A stretch of DNA of 64,000 nucleotides from Neurospora tetraspora. Its lineage: Eukaryota > Ascomycota > Sordariomycetes > Sordariales > Sordariaceae. Positions within the stretch are counted from its first letter, which is position 1, and each line of letters begins with the position of its first letter. This document shows, piece by piece, positions 36,862 to 49,500 of this stretch. The notes beneath the pieces are model-generated. The model was not told where the DNA came from. It did no database searches and was given only the letters and a program-made list of their open reading frames with translations. A program made the translations under genes and the position numbers. The stretch covers positions 4,960,001 to 5,024,000 of the forward strand of contig NW_026944384.1 of NCBI RefSeq assembly GCF_033439725.1. The letters run 5' to 3'.

Positions 36862-36930
36862 GCTTCTGTACAGCTTCTGTACAGCTTCTTCCCGGCTTGG
36901 CGTATGCTTGGCAAGGGTCTTGGCAAGGGT
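36862..36930. repeat. two short tandem duplications in the Zn2Cys6 leader
   Basis: An 11-bp unit (GCTTCTGTACA) is repeated twice and a half at about 36863-36889, and a 12-bp unit (CTTGGCAAGGGT) twice at about 36908-36930. Both lie 30-100 bp upstream of the start codon. Confidence 0.8.
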
Positions 36931-38539
36931 AAGGGTGTTTTCGATGGCTCGGTTGGGATGACCCGAAATCTGAATTGCTTGATCTGAACAACAAACTGCA
37001 GCATCTCGGGACTCGGGAATCAGTTGCAACTTCCTTCCCCTTTAAACAAACAGATCGATCATATCCCCAAAAACCTCAAGACAGAACCCGGTCGAGCCGA
37101 ATCTGGAATCTTTGTAATTTGCATCATAGCTCCGTCAGCCCTTTTCCAGGCATCAAGATTTGTGGTTATGTTTTTTTTGGCGATGGATGCAAGATTCAGA
37201 CGGAATGACAAAAATCCCAAGATGTACCTGCTGCAGACTGCTGCAGTAAGGCTTCGGGGTTAAGCGACGATGGGCGTGCAAGCCGTGAATGGCGGAGAGC
37301 GCAGACGAAAGCCGGAGAACGAGTTAGTCAGCGCACACACGCCCTTTCTACATAGTAGTACTATTTACAAAGAACATCAGGATTCACGGTCAGCAACTAG
37401 TCAGTGTTGTAGTATACATTTGTTGATCGTGATGTGCAGGTATGCTGGTGCTGGTGCTGAATGGTTTCTTGGAACGCCACTATTTAGGTATGTAGTCTAT
37501 TTGGAATGTCACTGCACTGGTTCATCCAAGCCCTACTTGGCCTATCCGATGTAGACTGCATCACAAATTCACAACATTGGTTAAGCCGCCTCTGTTGATT
37601 TCTGATCGAGATGAAGACATACACGCAATGGGCTCTTTTCCAATACTTTCTACCGACATCACTGCTTTCCGCTATATCAGTAATTACTGAGGTGGCGGTC
37701 GTATGTGATATCCGCGGGTTCCAGGTATTTGGCAAAGTCTTAGCTACAGTAGACTTATTTGTCACGAAGTCTTCCATGCTTCTTTCTTGGACATGTAAAT
37801 TCCTGAATTTCTGGGTACCTTCCAGTTACATTGTCCAAGTTGAATTACCGGTTGTTTAGTTGAGGCTTAGTTGTGAACCTTACAAGGCCGAACCGGGTGT
37901 CATTAATATGGAACGTTGTCATAGTCTTGAGTCAACGTAGCAAGACGCAGTAACTATGAAGAGTCATATGTTACTATGCTGCTTGCTGGTAGTACGATAA
38001 CTAGCTTAGTATAGCGGAAGTGCTTGCCTGAGTTTGTACCACAAAGACTTTTAGGTATTTCTTGGTCTACTGTCTCGTCTGGAGCTTGACGGCGAGCATG
38101 GTAGCTCTGGGAGCCAGAATGGTCTACCAACTTACCCAGATATGATGTCTCCCTTCTTCTGCACCCACAGATCGAGGATTCAGCTGCCTCAAAGATCCAG
38201 CACCCGCTTACCCTGCTCACGATCGATCAAAAAGCATCCAACGTGACATCCAAATCTCATCCATAGCTTAAGAATCCTCCGCGGAAAAGTGTTCTGATCT
38301 AGAACTATCAAGACAGTAAGCAACATATATCACAGATCGCCACAATAGCCACATAGTTAGGCAGTAACGTTTCAAGAGATCTCGAGAGACCAGATACCCA
38401 GATACCCAGATATGTCGGTATAATGGGGCAAACCCCGGGCCAGCCAAGCCGGCTGCGGCCCCCGAGGCTGGGACCGGGAATACGAGGCTGTCATAGGGCT
38501 GAGGGACCCGTCTCTACATGACAACGCCCTACGATCCAC

Positions 38540-38798
38540 ATGGCCGGAGTCGACGACGACATCTACAACGATACCATCAGCAACTGCTCCTTTTGGAAGA
38601 CAAGGGGGGCGAAGAATCCGACATGGCGGTCTGCATCCCGGCATGGCGGAACATCACCTGCATCATGACCCCCTCGTGTATACGCCTACACGATAGAGGA
38701 CGGCCATATCCGGACGGCGGAGTTGCTGACTATTCCCAAGTCCCGAGATCATTATGCATTTGTAGATGCCGCTTATGCCCGAGGTAGGCGACGATGAT
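38540..38798 (+). pseudogene. possible broken short coding remnant
   Basis: One frame runs from ATG 38540 to a stop near 38798, with a single internal TGA at 38666. The part after it (38684 on) reads like real protein (AYTIEDGHIRTAELLTIP, then KSRDHYAFVDAAYARG). I do not recognise the family. TGA could derive from CGA by a C-to-T change, as RIP or deamination would make, or the two halves could be exons of an undetected gene. Low confidence. Confidence 0.25.
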
Positions 38799-38970
38799 GT
38801 TGGGTAATGGCGTTGATGCTTCCCTGATGAGCGCGGCTTCTTTCCGTTCACCACGCGACCACCGACCCGCGCCGTCTTGACGCAGTGAGCGTTGCACCAT
38901 CCTCATCATAGTCGGGATCTGGTTCCGCTAACGGGTCTTCGGAAACTGTAGTTAAGGTATCCTAGCACCG

Positions 38971-38988
38971 CAGCAGCAGCAGCAGCAG
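38971..38988. repeat. (CAG)6 microsatellite
   Basis: Six uninterrupted CAG units in intergenic sequence. Confidence 0.9.
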
Positions 38989-40555
38989 TAACAGAAATGC
39001 AACCGCTCAAGGGGAGGGAAAGCGCAGCAGGCAGCGACATTTCAAATTTGAAGAAGTGAGATCGAATGTGCATTGTGCTGTTCAACGCCCGCCAGTTCGC
39101 CATGACTGCCGGATTTGGAATCCGAGAATGAGCATCAGTGGTCGAGTAGTCGAGAGTTTGAGACATGCGCGCCAAGTAGTATGTAGTTGTAATCATTTAA
39201 TCGCTTAATCGTAGCCTAGATCTGACGAGTAATGGATGAAGCTGAATAATGATTGTCATTCAGCTCTGGGACTTTGGGAGGATGCAAGGCGGGGGACGCC
39301 GTGATGGGAGAACGTAACGCCGGCAAAGCTGCAGCAGCTGAATTTGAAATGGGAATGGAACACGGGCCGTGAGGTTGCACTCGCGCGCGGTCTTCCGTTG
39401 GAGCGAGCAAGAGCCTCTTGTTGTGACTGCCGTGAGTCATGAAAATGAAAATGGTTGAAGGATTTGGAATGAAGCTTTTGGGATGGTTTGATGTCTCACC
39501 AAGTGGGAGTTTAGCGTGAACAGGAAACCAGTTTGAAATGGAAAGAGGAAGAAGAAAAAAAGCATCGTCGACCTCAACGTGCGTCTCAGCGCTTCGTCCC
39601 CTGTAGTGTGTTATAAATATGGCGGCTGCGGCTAACGCTTAAGAAGATCATCGCTAACACTAAAACGGGCCGACCTCACGTCATGGTGTTAACGTTACCA
39701 CAACATAGGTACACATGCATGCCTTATCATATATCAACCTCTATGCTAAAGTTCCCACAGTATTTGCATGCTTGCACCAGGATTATTTCCATTGATAAAC
39801 GTTATTTCTCCCTCTTCTGCTCCTAACAACTTCCTCAACAGTTCGTCCCAAAGGTGTTGAACATGAGGGGAAAACACCGATGACCACAAGATGGCGTTCG
39901 GATGAGCTTTAACCCTCTCTTTATTGCAACTTCTTGTCTTATCGCATAGACAAACTTCCACTTCCTTGGACAAAGTTCAGCCCCCAAACTACAATTGGCA
40001 ATGACTACCAACAAACAAACCAATCCAACAAGCTGCCAGGTGGCTCTTCCAGGGGTTTGCTTGCCAGTCGTTGATGCCTTTGTTGCTTGTTAAGGGCATG
40101 TGAGCCATCGCACCGTCCCATCGACCAAACCAAGTAAGGAATTCCTTCCGTGAGACGGCTCTCTCGCTGTGTGTCATTTGCGCTTGAAGTTGTCTTGATG
40201 ATACCAGTCGGCAAGGGGTCTCTGGAGAGTCTGCCCTGGTGCACATCCGCATAGTCTATTGAAAAGACAAATGCTCAGGACTAGCTTCCAGCTCAGCTGA
40301 CTTGTTAAACGCGTCTAGTGCGGCTTGTTCACCGATCATCTCCCGGCTTCATTTCCATTTCTAGTTACATATTAGCAGCATTCGTTAAACCACCAGCCAT
40401 CCCGCTTGCCGCTTCCCGCACGTTGCCACTTCAGAGTCTCATTGTTATTCGGAGGTATTCCGAATTGGGTCGCCACTTTGTCTGGTCGCATCTCAAAACA
40501 AAGAAACCTACATCTCACTAACAGCCCGTTCTGTTCTAATCTGAGACAGTGGAAG

Positions 40556-42540
40556 ATGGGGGCCCCAGAGAAAAACAAAGGCGGCATGGTCTGTCCCTTT
40601 TGCAACTGGGAATCGACAACGACGGACGAATACGCCATCATGCTAGTGTGTTTCTCCTTCCGGACCGCATTGTTTGGGTGTGAACCCGTTAACTGACTGA
40701 CTTCGACGCTAGCACATGGAGACAAACCATGCCGAGGGAGAGTCTCCCCTTGTGGTCGCTGACGAGGCTGCAGCGGCCAATGGCGGTCACATTCCAGAAG
40801 AAGATGAAGAAGAAGAATCTCTTTATATCGAATGTCCGGCAGAAGACTGCGGGGAAGTCCTGCTCGCGGCCGACCTAGACTATCACCTAGAACTCCATGT
40901 CGCTGAGCAAGGCGGCAGCGCTTCTTCCGAGACTGAGACTGGCAGTCCCATCATCACCCCTTCCGCCCCGTCTCCATCCCCAAAAGTTCAGTCTCCGCCG
41001 GCAAGGAGGCCAACAACGACGACGCGCACTCCTACCTCCCATTCTTCGAGCTCTTCACCTAGACCTAGTACTACTTCTTCTTCGAAAGCCCACCGCGGCG
41101 AGACTGAACGGCACCGCCGAGGGGAGCGCAAGGACGACCATCACAGCGACAGGAGTAGGGACAGCAGTAAGAGCAAATCGATATGGCGGGCCTTCCTCGG
41201 AATCCATCACTCCCGTCACTCCTCTGATGCGCCCTCTATGTCTCCAAAGCCTCCAAAGAAGCGCCATAGAGAGAGGATGGCGGAACGACTGTCTGAACGA
41301 GCCCACGGGGGAACTACGAAGGTTATGCGAGGGATCCGACTTGGTGTACGTTTTTTTTCTCTTTTCACTTAGCGGAAACTGTTGGTGGTGAAGCATTGAA
41401 CTAAAGCCGTATACAGAAAGCGCAGCTCGGTAAGTACGCGCACGAGGAGCAGATGCCGGATTGGCTTGTCAAGCACCTCGAGAAGGGACTTTATGTGAAG
41501 GCTGAAGGTAATCCACATACCGGAGAATGGGGGAGAACACTTTGAAGCCCACAGCTAACTGGGTACCAAGGCATTATTCCCGTGTTGGCTCAACTGTTCG
41601 AGCAATGTTCTTCGACAAGACATGCTTTGTTGTGCCACCCAAGCACAAATCATGTGTCAAAACTTAAGAGAGAAGGTCGGTTCTTCCTTGTCGAGAATCA
41701 GGGGTTATGTTAGCTAACGAACATGTGAAGGCGGTTTCTGTGGCTACCGCAACATTCAAATGTTGTCGTCGTACATAATCAGCACTGAATACCCAGGCTA
41801 CCAACATTTCAGCGGCGAGATCCCCACAATCTTTGATATCCAAGAAATGATCGAGACAGCATGGGACCACGGAATCAACGCTCAAGGAAGGGTCGAGACG
41901 GGCGGTATCCGCGGCACCAGAAAGTACATCGGGACGCCTGAGGCGATGGCCATGTTCCGACTCTTGCAAATACCGTAAGCCCTTTAGGTCTACCCCCCTT
42001 TCTACGGCTGGAAACTTACAACCCCTTCTAGTTTCGACGTCCAAGCCTTCAAAGACCCCGAGCCCGGCCACTCCGAAAAAAACCTACTAGACATGGTCGA
42101 GCGGTACTTCCAAACGGGCATCCTTCTCCCCGAAGATCAAGATCCCACCACACAGATCCAGAAAGTCAGGCAGACCGACCTACCGCCAATATACTTCCAG
42201 CACGCAGGGCATTCGATGACCATCATCGGGCTGGAGTACGACAAGTCGGGTGCGCGAAACCTGATTGTTTTCGACCCCATGTTCCATGATGCGTCGAATG
42301 TCACCAAACATGTCGGCCGGGAGGTGCATGTCCACCATCACCTACACCCTCTTGCGGCGAATATGGCGCTTAATCCGTACCGACGCGGGAGTAAGTATCT
42401 GGGGAGGTTTAGGGAGTTTGAGGTTATTAGGTATGTTTACTTCGTTCAACAACTCTTATGTGTTTGGGCCGAGATGGAAGGAAAGAAGGCTGACGAGACT
42501 GTACGCTAGGTTGAGGCCACGTCCGGGGATAAATGCGTAG
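40556..42540 (+). CDS. ZUP1/Mug105-type C78 peptidase with zinc fingers
   Basis: Papain-fold cysteine peptidase of family C78 (UFSP/ZUP1; fission yeast Mug105). Animal ZUP1 cuts K63-linked ubiquitin chains. Exons 40556-40645, 40713-41345, 41417-41507, 41571-41675, 41731-41974, 42032-42430 and 42510-42540; 530 residues. The N-terminus has two zinc-finger-like motifs: CPFC with HMETNH (formed across the first intron) and CPAEDCGEVL with HLELH. A long Ser/Pro/Arg-rich linker follows (about residues 80-190). The catalytic domain has Cys310 in GGFCGYRN, His448 in GHSMTIIG and Asp469 in VFDP. The His-Asp spacing of 21 equals that I recall for human ZUP1. An in-frame ATG further upstream at 40406 exists; 40556 is preferred because the finger follows directly. 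Confidence 0.88.
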
Positions 42541-42823
42541 AACGCCATCGCGCACGGAATGTTTACCTCTAGGGACATCTCGCACATGATGTATTGCGAT
42601 CATCCTTTATACTGCTGTCCTTAGTCAAGTTGGACATAGCGAACTGCATTTTTCTTGTTTTCTGGTACTGCATTTCAAAGCGGCGTTTTTGTTCGTTCGT
42701 TTGTTTGTTTTGGTTATCACAGCCTTGTCGTCACAGCTTTGTCTTTTCCTCACACCGGCGTTGCTTTTTTTTTTGTTTTATACTACCGCTGCCTTAATTT
42801 GTTCCTCACTTTCTAGAAAATAT

Positions 42824-43823
42824 TCAAGCGGTCATCTCCTTAGCGAACCACTCCTGCAACTTGGCCAGAGCCTTGGCGCGGTGGGAAATCTTGTTCTTTT
42901 CCGTCTTGTCCATCTCGGCGTATCTACATAAGTAGAATTGCATTAGTCAAAAAGTTCCGCGGAGTTGTAAACGAAAGAAGGAAAAGTTCAATGCATGGAT
43001 GGTGGGTGATAACTTACGTCTGGCCTTCATACTCAAAGATGGCGTCCCAGCCTGTTGTGATTTTGCCAAGTCAGTGAACATGTTACTTTCTTTTTCATTT
43101 TAACGGACAGGTAGGCAAGTAGGCCGGTAGGTGCCGAAATATGGGGACATAAACAAAACATACCGAAGTGAGGAGGACCCCGAGGAGGAACGATCTTGCC
43201 GTCGGTGATGCCCTGGAAGAGAATGGGCTCGTGGCCGGGACCGGCAGAGTAGCCAAAGGTGCAGACGGCCTTGGCGGACTTGTCCTCGTAGGCGGCCAGG
43301 AGGTTGTTGAGGCCTTCATGGCCGAGGGAGTTCATGAACCATTTGCTGTTGAGAGGTGTGAGTTAAAGTGTTTTGATGATGACGACGAGGGATGATTAAA
43401 TGAGGTGAGGTGAGGTGCAAGAAAGGAAACTTACATATAAGGACCGGGAAGACCCTTCAGAGCGTTGAAGCAGAGGCAGGTATCTTCGACGAGAACGGGG
43501 CCTTGGACCTATATGGTTTGAAGAGAATCTGTGATTAGCCAGCGTTCTGCTCAAGTTTGGATCCCTTTATCCCAAATTTCAAAAAGCCCGTAACCCTTCC
43601 TTCCCAGAAAAAATGTTGCAGATAACCAAAAACTCACCAAATCAGCAGCCCTTCGGCACTTATCCAGCGTGACCTCCTCCAAGGTGCCCTGGATCTCGAG
43701 CAGGTCGAGCGCCTGGTTCTCGACTTGGATGGCGGGCTCGAGGATCGCCTTGACTTCGCCGAGCTTGTTGGCGTTGCCGGTGATGAAGTTGACGATGTGG
43801 CGGGCTTGGGATGGGGCGGACAT
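42824..43823 (-). CDS. HAM1: inosine triphosphate pyrophosphatase (HAM1)
   Basis: House-cleaning enzyme that hydrolyses ITP, dITP and XTP to monophosphates, keeping deaminated purines out of DNA and RNA. Exons 43638-43823, 43435-43508, 43164-43345, 43018-43051 and 42824-42923; 191 residues, the family's usual length. Signature [12 protein letters not shown] is near the N-terminus, with [24 protein letters not shown], the conserved GWDAIFE (completed across an intron) and [12 protein letters not shown] at the C-terminal end. All expected nucleotide-binding segments are present. It is convergent with the ZUP1-like gene (283 bp spacer) and in line with FAP7. Confidence 0.96.
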
Positions 43824-44353
43824 TTTGGCGGTTTGGGTGTATGAGCGGGTAGTGAGTTTAAGTTGTGAAAGGGAAGTGGTGAGTAAGAGGGAGGGAGTAG
43901 TGTGTGGATAAGTAGATGGGTGAGGGAGTCAGGCCGGTGATCGTTGTTTATCGATTTTACACAGTAAGGGCGTAAGATACGGTTTGGAAAAATACGAAAG
44001 TGTTGGGGTAGCGGGTAAGTGAATGAAATCCTCGTTTGTTGCATTTGGGTGGGTGAAGTCCACAGGTGACGACCGAGCATGAAAATAACATACTCGAGAT
44101 AGGTAGGCCAGGGGAAATTTAGGAAAGACTCCTTCTGAAGAGTATATCTGCGTGTTGTGAATGGAATTTTCACTTTTCTTTCGTGAAGTATCTCATAGAT
44201 CACGCCGCTTCTTCTATACCTATTCCTCTCACATCTTTGTGAAGACCACATCAATCCCGGGTATCAAGACCTCTCTTTCCCTTCTTATTTTACGTTCATC
44301 GTTCCTTTCCGCAAAACCATATCTCCTCCTACCCCTGAGCTCGCCATCACCCC
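43824..44353. other. spacer, HAM1 5' / FAP7 3'
   Basis: 530 bp holding the HAM1 promoter and FAP7 3' end. Frames running out of the HAM1 start region are read-through of the leader. Nothing else seen. Confidence 0.5.
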
Positions 44354-45089
44354 CTAAGCAGAGCTGTTGTTCTCCTTCCACTGCTTAAGCCAAGCCTCAA
44401 TCCGATCCACGTTCTCATCCATCTGCTCGGCGTCGTTACTCTGCAGCTCGACGACGATCTCCTCGTCGTACGAGTCGCGGGCCTCCTGAAGGAGAACCTC
44501 CATGATCTCCGAGTCGAGGTTTTCCTGGAGCTTGAGCTCGGGGTATTTTCTGTTTTTATTGTTAGTGCGTGTGTCAAATTATAAGCGTGTCATGGGACGG
44601 GGATTAGAGAGGAGGGAAAGGAAAAAGGAAAGGAAGAAAAAAAAAAAAAAAAAAAACCCTACCTCTCCGTCAACCGATCATACAACACCTCACTCTTAAC
44701 CCTCAAAACCACCACCAAATCGATCCAGCTCTTGGGGAAAAGATCGCAAGCATGCCAGTCTATTATGCAACCGCCCTGCTTGACTTCGTCTTCGATGGCG
44801 TCGAGGAGCTACCATCACCTCCCAGTCAGCATCCGTTTTCCCCCACTTTTTCTTGCATACCCTTTTTGTCCGGGTCATAAGAAGCAGCCCCAGAAGTACT
44901 CACCTTATCCTCATCAACAATCCAACTCTGATACTCCTCATCGTACCCCTCATGGCACTCCTTGGCCTTCACCACGTCGTTGACGGACAGGTGCTTGAGC
45001 CCCGTGCGCTCGGCCAGCAGCTCGCAGTGGGAGGTCTTGCCGACGCCGGGGGTGCCGGTGATGATGATGTTGGGGAGGGTGCGAGACAT
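44354..45089 (-). CDS. FAP7: FAP7/AK6 adenylate kinase-like ATPase
   Basis: Nuclear adenylate-kinase-like ATPase; in yeast Fap7 works with Rps14 in 20S to 18S rRNA maturation. Exons 44904-45089, 44663-44808 and 44354-44549; 175 residues. P-loop GTPGVGKT at residues 12-19, then SHCELLAERTGLKHLSVNDV, the GGCIIDWHACDLFP segment and DRLTERKYPE as the lid region. The C-terminus is WLKQWKENNSSA. Length and motifs match AK6. The second intron (44550-44662) has a run of 20 T on the sense strand immediately after its GTAGGG donor. Confidence 0.96.
44637..44656. repeat. A20 homopolymer in FAP7 intron
   Basis: Twenty A residues on the plus strand, T on the gene's sense strand, at the 5' end of FAP7 intron 2. 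Confidence 0.95.
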
Positions 45090-46556
45090 TGTGTGTTTTT
45101 GTCTATTGTGTTGTGTCAGTTTTCATCTCTGTGCTTTTGAGTTTTTAAAGAACAGATTGCATATACGTACCGGCGCTGAGGTGTGAGTTGAGTGAGATCA
45201 AATTTTTGTACCTCTATGTGTAGTAGTATGTGGGTGTATGTGAGTTCGAAAACAAGGATTGTTGATGATGGATCTTTTTCAGCACTACTATCTTTTAGTG
45301 CAATACTTGAAAATATAGTGGGGTCCTCTATCGAGACTTCAGTCCAGTGTCGGGTTTGCAGTGTTTCGTTTTCTAGAAGGGGGAGCGAGTGACGGCGGGA
45401 TGGACAAGTGAAGAGGGGCCAGAATCGTGCGGCATGCAACTGCAAGATTTTTTCTCGAAGCTGTTTCGGGCACGTGCGAATTGAGAGACTGCCGCACTGT
45501 TTCCGCTTTATCGGCATTGGACCCGTTTAATTGCATTTTGCTATACACGCATACGCACACTGCGCACCACTTTCTGCAACTTCCTGATCAGGCTCACCGA
45601 TGGTAAAGATACAATAAACATGAAGAGAAATAAATGGAGCAGAGAACAGCTAAGTTTGGGAAGTCATCCCTATATGGAATATACACCTAGTAGACACTGG
45701 TTTAGCATCATCTTATTTACATGATGCGTACCTGGTCTCAGGTCCTATACTTCTGTGCTGCTAGCTCTTTCTCTCCGAGCCTCTCCCCTTAATTTCTTCT
45801 GCATCGTCTTGCAACCTTAAATCACCAAGAATGTAGTGTGCAATGCCTGTTGTTCTCCCGGAACTTCTTTACACAAGAAACACGTGACTCGAACATGATA
45901 AATGTAATGGTATGTATGATTTCAACAAAAGTAAAACATCGGCCGATGATAAAAAGAAGAAAAAGCTAAGGTAAAAATGAAGTAAAAAAAAGAAACCGTG
46001 AAAGTTGAACGTGAATTCTCCATAAAATCTCTCTCTCCAACAAGAAACCCAAAGCAAATCACCCGAATCTGTCTGATTTGCACGCCGTGAGCCTTCCTTC
46101 TTCATCTACTATATCCGGCAAGATATTGATTCACAGCTCGACCCACCCAACCTTTCCATAACTGTCCTGCCCTGCCTGCCTCCATATCATTCCTCTTCTT
46201 CTTCTCTAACCAGGTTCCAAATGCAGAATGCACCCTACTCTTCTTTTTTTTGCAGCACACAGAACACCCTACTACAGCAACAACAACACAGATGAACAAG
46301 AAAATTTGATTTGTTTTTAGTAGACGGATAATACTCAACCAGTCCCACTTCTGACCCTCATCTTCCTTGTATCGGTAGTAGTCCTCGGTGGCAGTACAAC
46401 AGAATCACTGATGATGGAGTTACTGTTTGTCCTCCAGGGGTTGAGTATGGTAGAAGTCGGGCTCGGAATCAATGATAACGACAGTGACGGACGAGAGCGA
46501 GGTGGTGGTAGTGGTAGAGTTAGAGGTAGAAGTGGTGATGGTCGCGGGGGTGCAAC
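45090..46556. other. spacer, FAP7 5' / myosin V 3'
   Basis: 1.47 kb with the FAP7 promoter and leader on the left and the myosin 3' UTR on the right. It is moderately AT-rich near 45850-46350. No gene recognised. Confidence 0.5.
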
Positions 46557-49500
46557 CTAGGCACTCGCTTCGATCTCTTGCCCTTCATCCACCTCTGTCA
46601 AGTCATTCATGCTTTGTGTGTCATAGTCGCCGTGTTGGTAGTCGCCCCCCTGAGAGCCGAACTCCATCTTCTCTTGCTGCGCAATTGCTTGTTGAGATAC
46701 AATCTCAGCAAGACGTTTCAAGCGTGGGGTTTGCAGCCCTGTGGTTTCTCGGTCAGTTTGCATTCACGTTATCCAGAAATTCTGACCAAACTCACAAGAT
46801 GGTGTATAGGTCTCCAGCGCTGTGATCACTCTAGGCTCGGCAATCTCGTACGGGCCACTGTCGTCCATATCGACAGCCTGCAGTAGGAGGACGTCGCTCT
46901 TCTCGCTGACGCGAGACGCCACGGCCTTCATGATCTCGCCGTTGATAGGTTGCTCGTAGTCGGCAACCAGGTACTGGTTAAGCAGCTTCTGGATCTGGTT
47001 GGGGGATAGCCTACGGGTCATCAAAGTCAGTATAACTGGAACGTTACTTCTCAAGACAAGAAAGTTACTCACATCCAGCAAATGTCTTGGATGATCTCGA
47101 TATCATTAAGGGTTGCCTTCTTAAGTTGCAAAAGCTTTGTGGCTTGCTGTTGAACGGTTAGCACCTATTGCATTACAGAACGTTCACCCAAAGATACTGA
47201 CCATGAGATGCTCAAGCTGAAGCGTGCCCTCAGGCATGTCGTGGCTCTTGCACCACTCCTCGATACGAGTGATGTTGTAGTTAATCTGCAAGCCACGCTT
47301 CCAAGAGAGGAAGTTACGGCGCATGAGCAAATCGTTGAACGCGGTGACACCAACGAGCCGGAGCAGCTCGGTGATAGTCTGCGTGATGATCGAATCCTCA
47401 AGGTAATAAGCCTTCATGGCACGGTAGACATTGTTGAGGAGGGACAACAGGTTGTCCATGCTATAGGCCGGCGCCGTGTTAGACTGCAGGAGCTTGCCAA
47501 GGAACCTGTTATTTTCGTTCGTGACGAAGCCGGGTAGGGACTGCGACTCGATGATGGCTGGGATGATCATCTTGAAAAGCTTCTTCTTGAGAACCTTCAT
47601 CCACGTATGGTAGATGTTGAACTCCAAGCTTTCCAAGTCGTGCTTGACAATCTCGAGCAGGCGGTCGTACTCGTAGTTGTCCGTCTTCTGAGCCTCGTAC
47701 CAATCCTCCGCGAGGAAGACAAACGAGAGCATTTCATGAACGTTAGAAAGCCAGAAGGCACCGGGGTTGATGGCCTCCTCGCCATCGTGCTGCATCACCT
47801 CCTGTTGAATGGACTGCATGACGTTGGCCAGGAAGCGTTCTGACTCCTTGACGAAGCCATTGTTCCACATCTCGGAAGTTACTAGGTTGATGAGGTAAGC
47901 AGGGAAGAGCACCTCCTTGTCGGAAGGTGGCGGGTTGGTGGAAGGGGAGGGGATCTTGAGGTTACGGATGAGGCCCATGGTAACCTCCTCATTAAGGGCA
48001 TCTTCATCGGCGAGAAGACCTTCAAGTTCAAGCTCGATGCTATCGACGCCGGGAACGAAGGTTGAGCCGGAAAGTGTTGTTTGGCGGTTCAGGCCAGGGA
48101 CAGCCATGGAAACGGGTCGTGGGTTGTAGGCCATGCTGTACCGATCCATCTCACGAGGTTCGGCACCCGCACTACGCCGCTTAGGCTTCTTGGACGATAC
48201 CAGGTTGATCAACCCAGTAGGGACCTGAGGGGCAATACCATTGCCGTTCAGGATATCACCGTTGATCGGTACTTGCCTCCTTGCTTGCTCGAGAGCCTCC
48301 TGTAGGTCAGCCAACTGCTGGCGGAGCGAGTTCTTCTCAGCCTCTTGCCGTTGGCTCTCGATGCGAGCAGAGTCGAGCTCTGCGCTGGTAGCTCGCAGGG
48401 ACTCTCTGAGCACGCGTTCCTCCTCCTGCATCCTCTTCACATTGGCCGCAGACTCCTCGAAGCTTGCTTGAAGCTTCTTCATCTCGGCTTCCATCTGCTC
48501 CAAACGAGCGGCAGCAATACCGGCCTGGTTGGCCTCGGCTTGCAGCTCCTTGGCGCGTGCCTCCAACTGGTTGTGACGATTCCTCCAGGTCGCCACCTGT
48601 CCTTCGTAGTTCTCCACCTGAGTCTTCAACTCCCTGTTCTGCGTCTTCATGGTACCCAGCGACTGTGTCAGTTCCACCACCTTGTTCTCCAGCTTGTATG
48701 AAATCTGCTTGAGATCCCGTGCCTCGGCGCGGAGAGCCTTGTAATCCTTACGCGCCGTCTTACCACGCCACAAGCTCTGGACAATGGTAACCTTCCGGCG
48801 ATAATCCCTCCAGGAGCGCAGCTGCTGCCTCGACCGCCAGTTCCGCTGGATGATGAGCACAGCATTTCCGACCCGCTCCTCCATAATCTGCTTGCGCCGC
48901 AAGAAGCCCTTGATGGCGGCTTGGGCACGAATAACGTCGTTCCTGACCTCGAGGAATTGCTTCCTGTCCTTGTAACCGCGCCAGACTCTCTGAATCGTGA
49001 TTGCAGCCTTGGTGGTGCGGCGTTCCTGTGCTGAATTGCGAGCTTTGTTTGCCCTAACCAAGGCCTGGAAAGAGACAATGGCATTGCGAGCAGCAAGATA
49101 CCTCTTACGGTAATACTTGGCCTTGAGGTTCTTCTGGATGAGAACCGCGCAGTCGTTGAGTCTGGTGGTGCGCAGGTTCTCCAGGAAAGCGAGCATACCG
49201 GCTCTGAAGAAGATCTTGGTGAGACCGAGCTGGTACTTGTCGAGACCCTTGCCGATGCTAGCGCCAAAGGCCTTGGTCAAGATGGCATTCGCCATCTCTC
49301 TAATCTCCGAGGTCCACTGCGTTGATGGTACCAACATGTAGTACCGCAACGCGAATTCCTCATACGTCCATCTTGTAGGATAACCCGCACAACTAATGCG
49401 GACAGTTTCTAGTACACCGCAGGCGCGGAGCTGACTCAGGACCATGGGTCCTTCAAACTTCCAGGCCTCCTTCGCCTCGTTAGGCTTGATACAACGGATG

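Larger units (their letters stand above)
36834..40555. other. 3.7 kb divergent intergenic region
   Basis: Upstream region of both the Zn2Cys6 gene and the ZUP1-like gene. It contains a possible short coding relic at 38540-38800, a (CAG)6 run, and a TATAAATA at 39612 that is over 900 bp from the next start. Nothing else is recognised. Confidence 0.5.
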
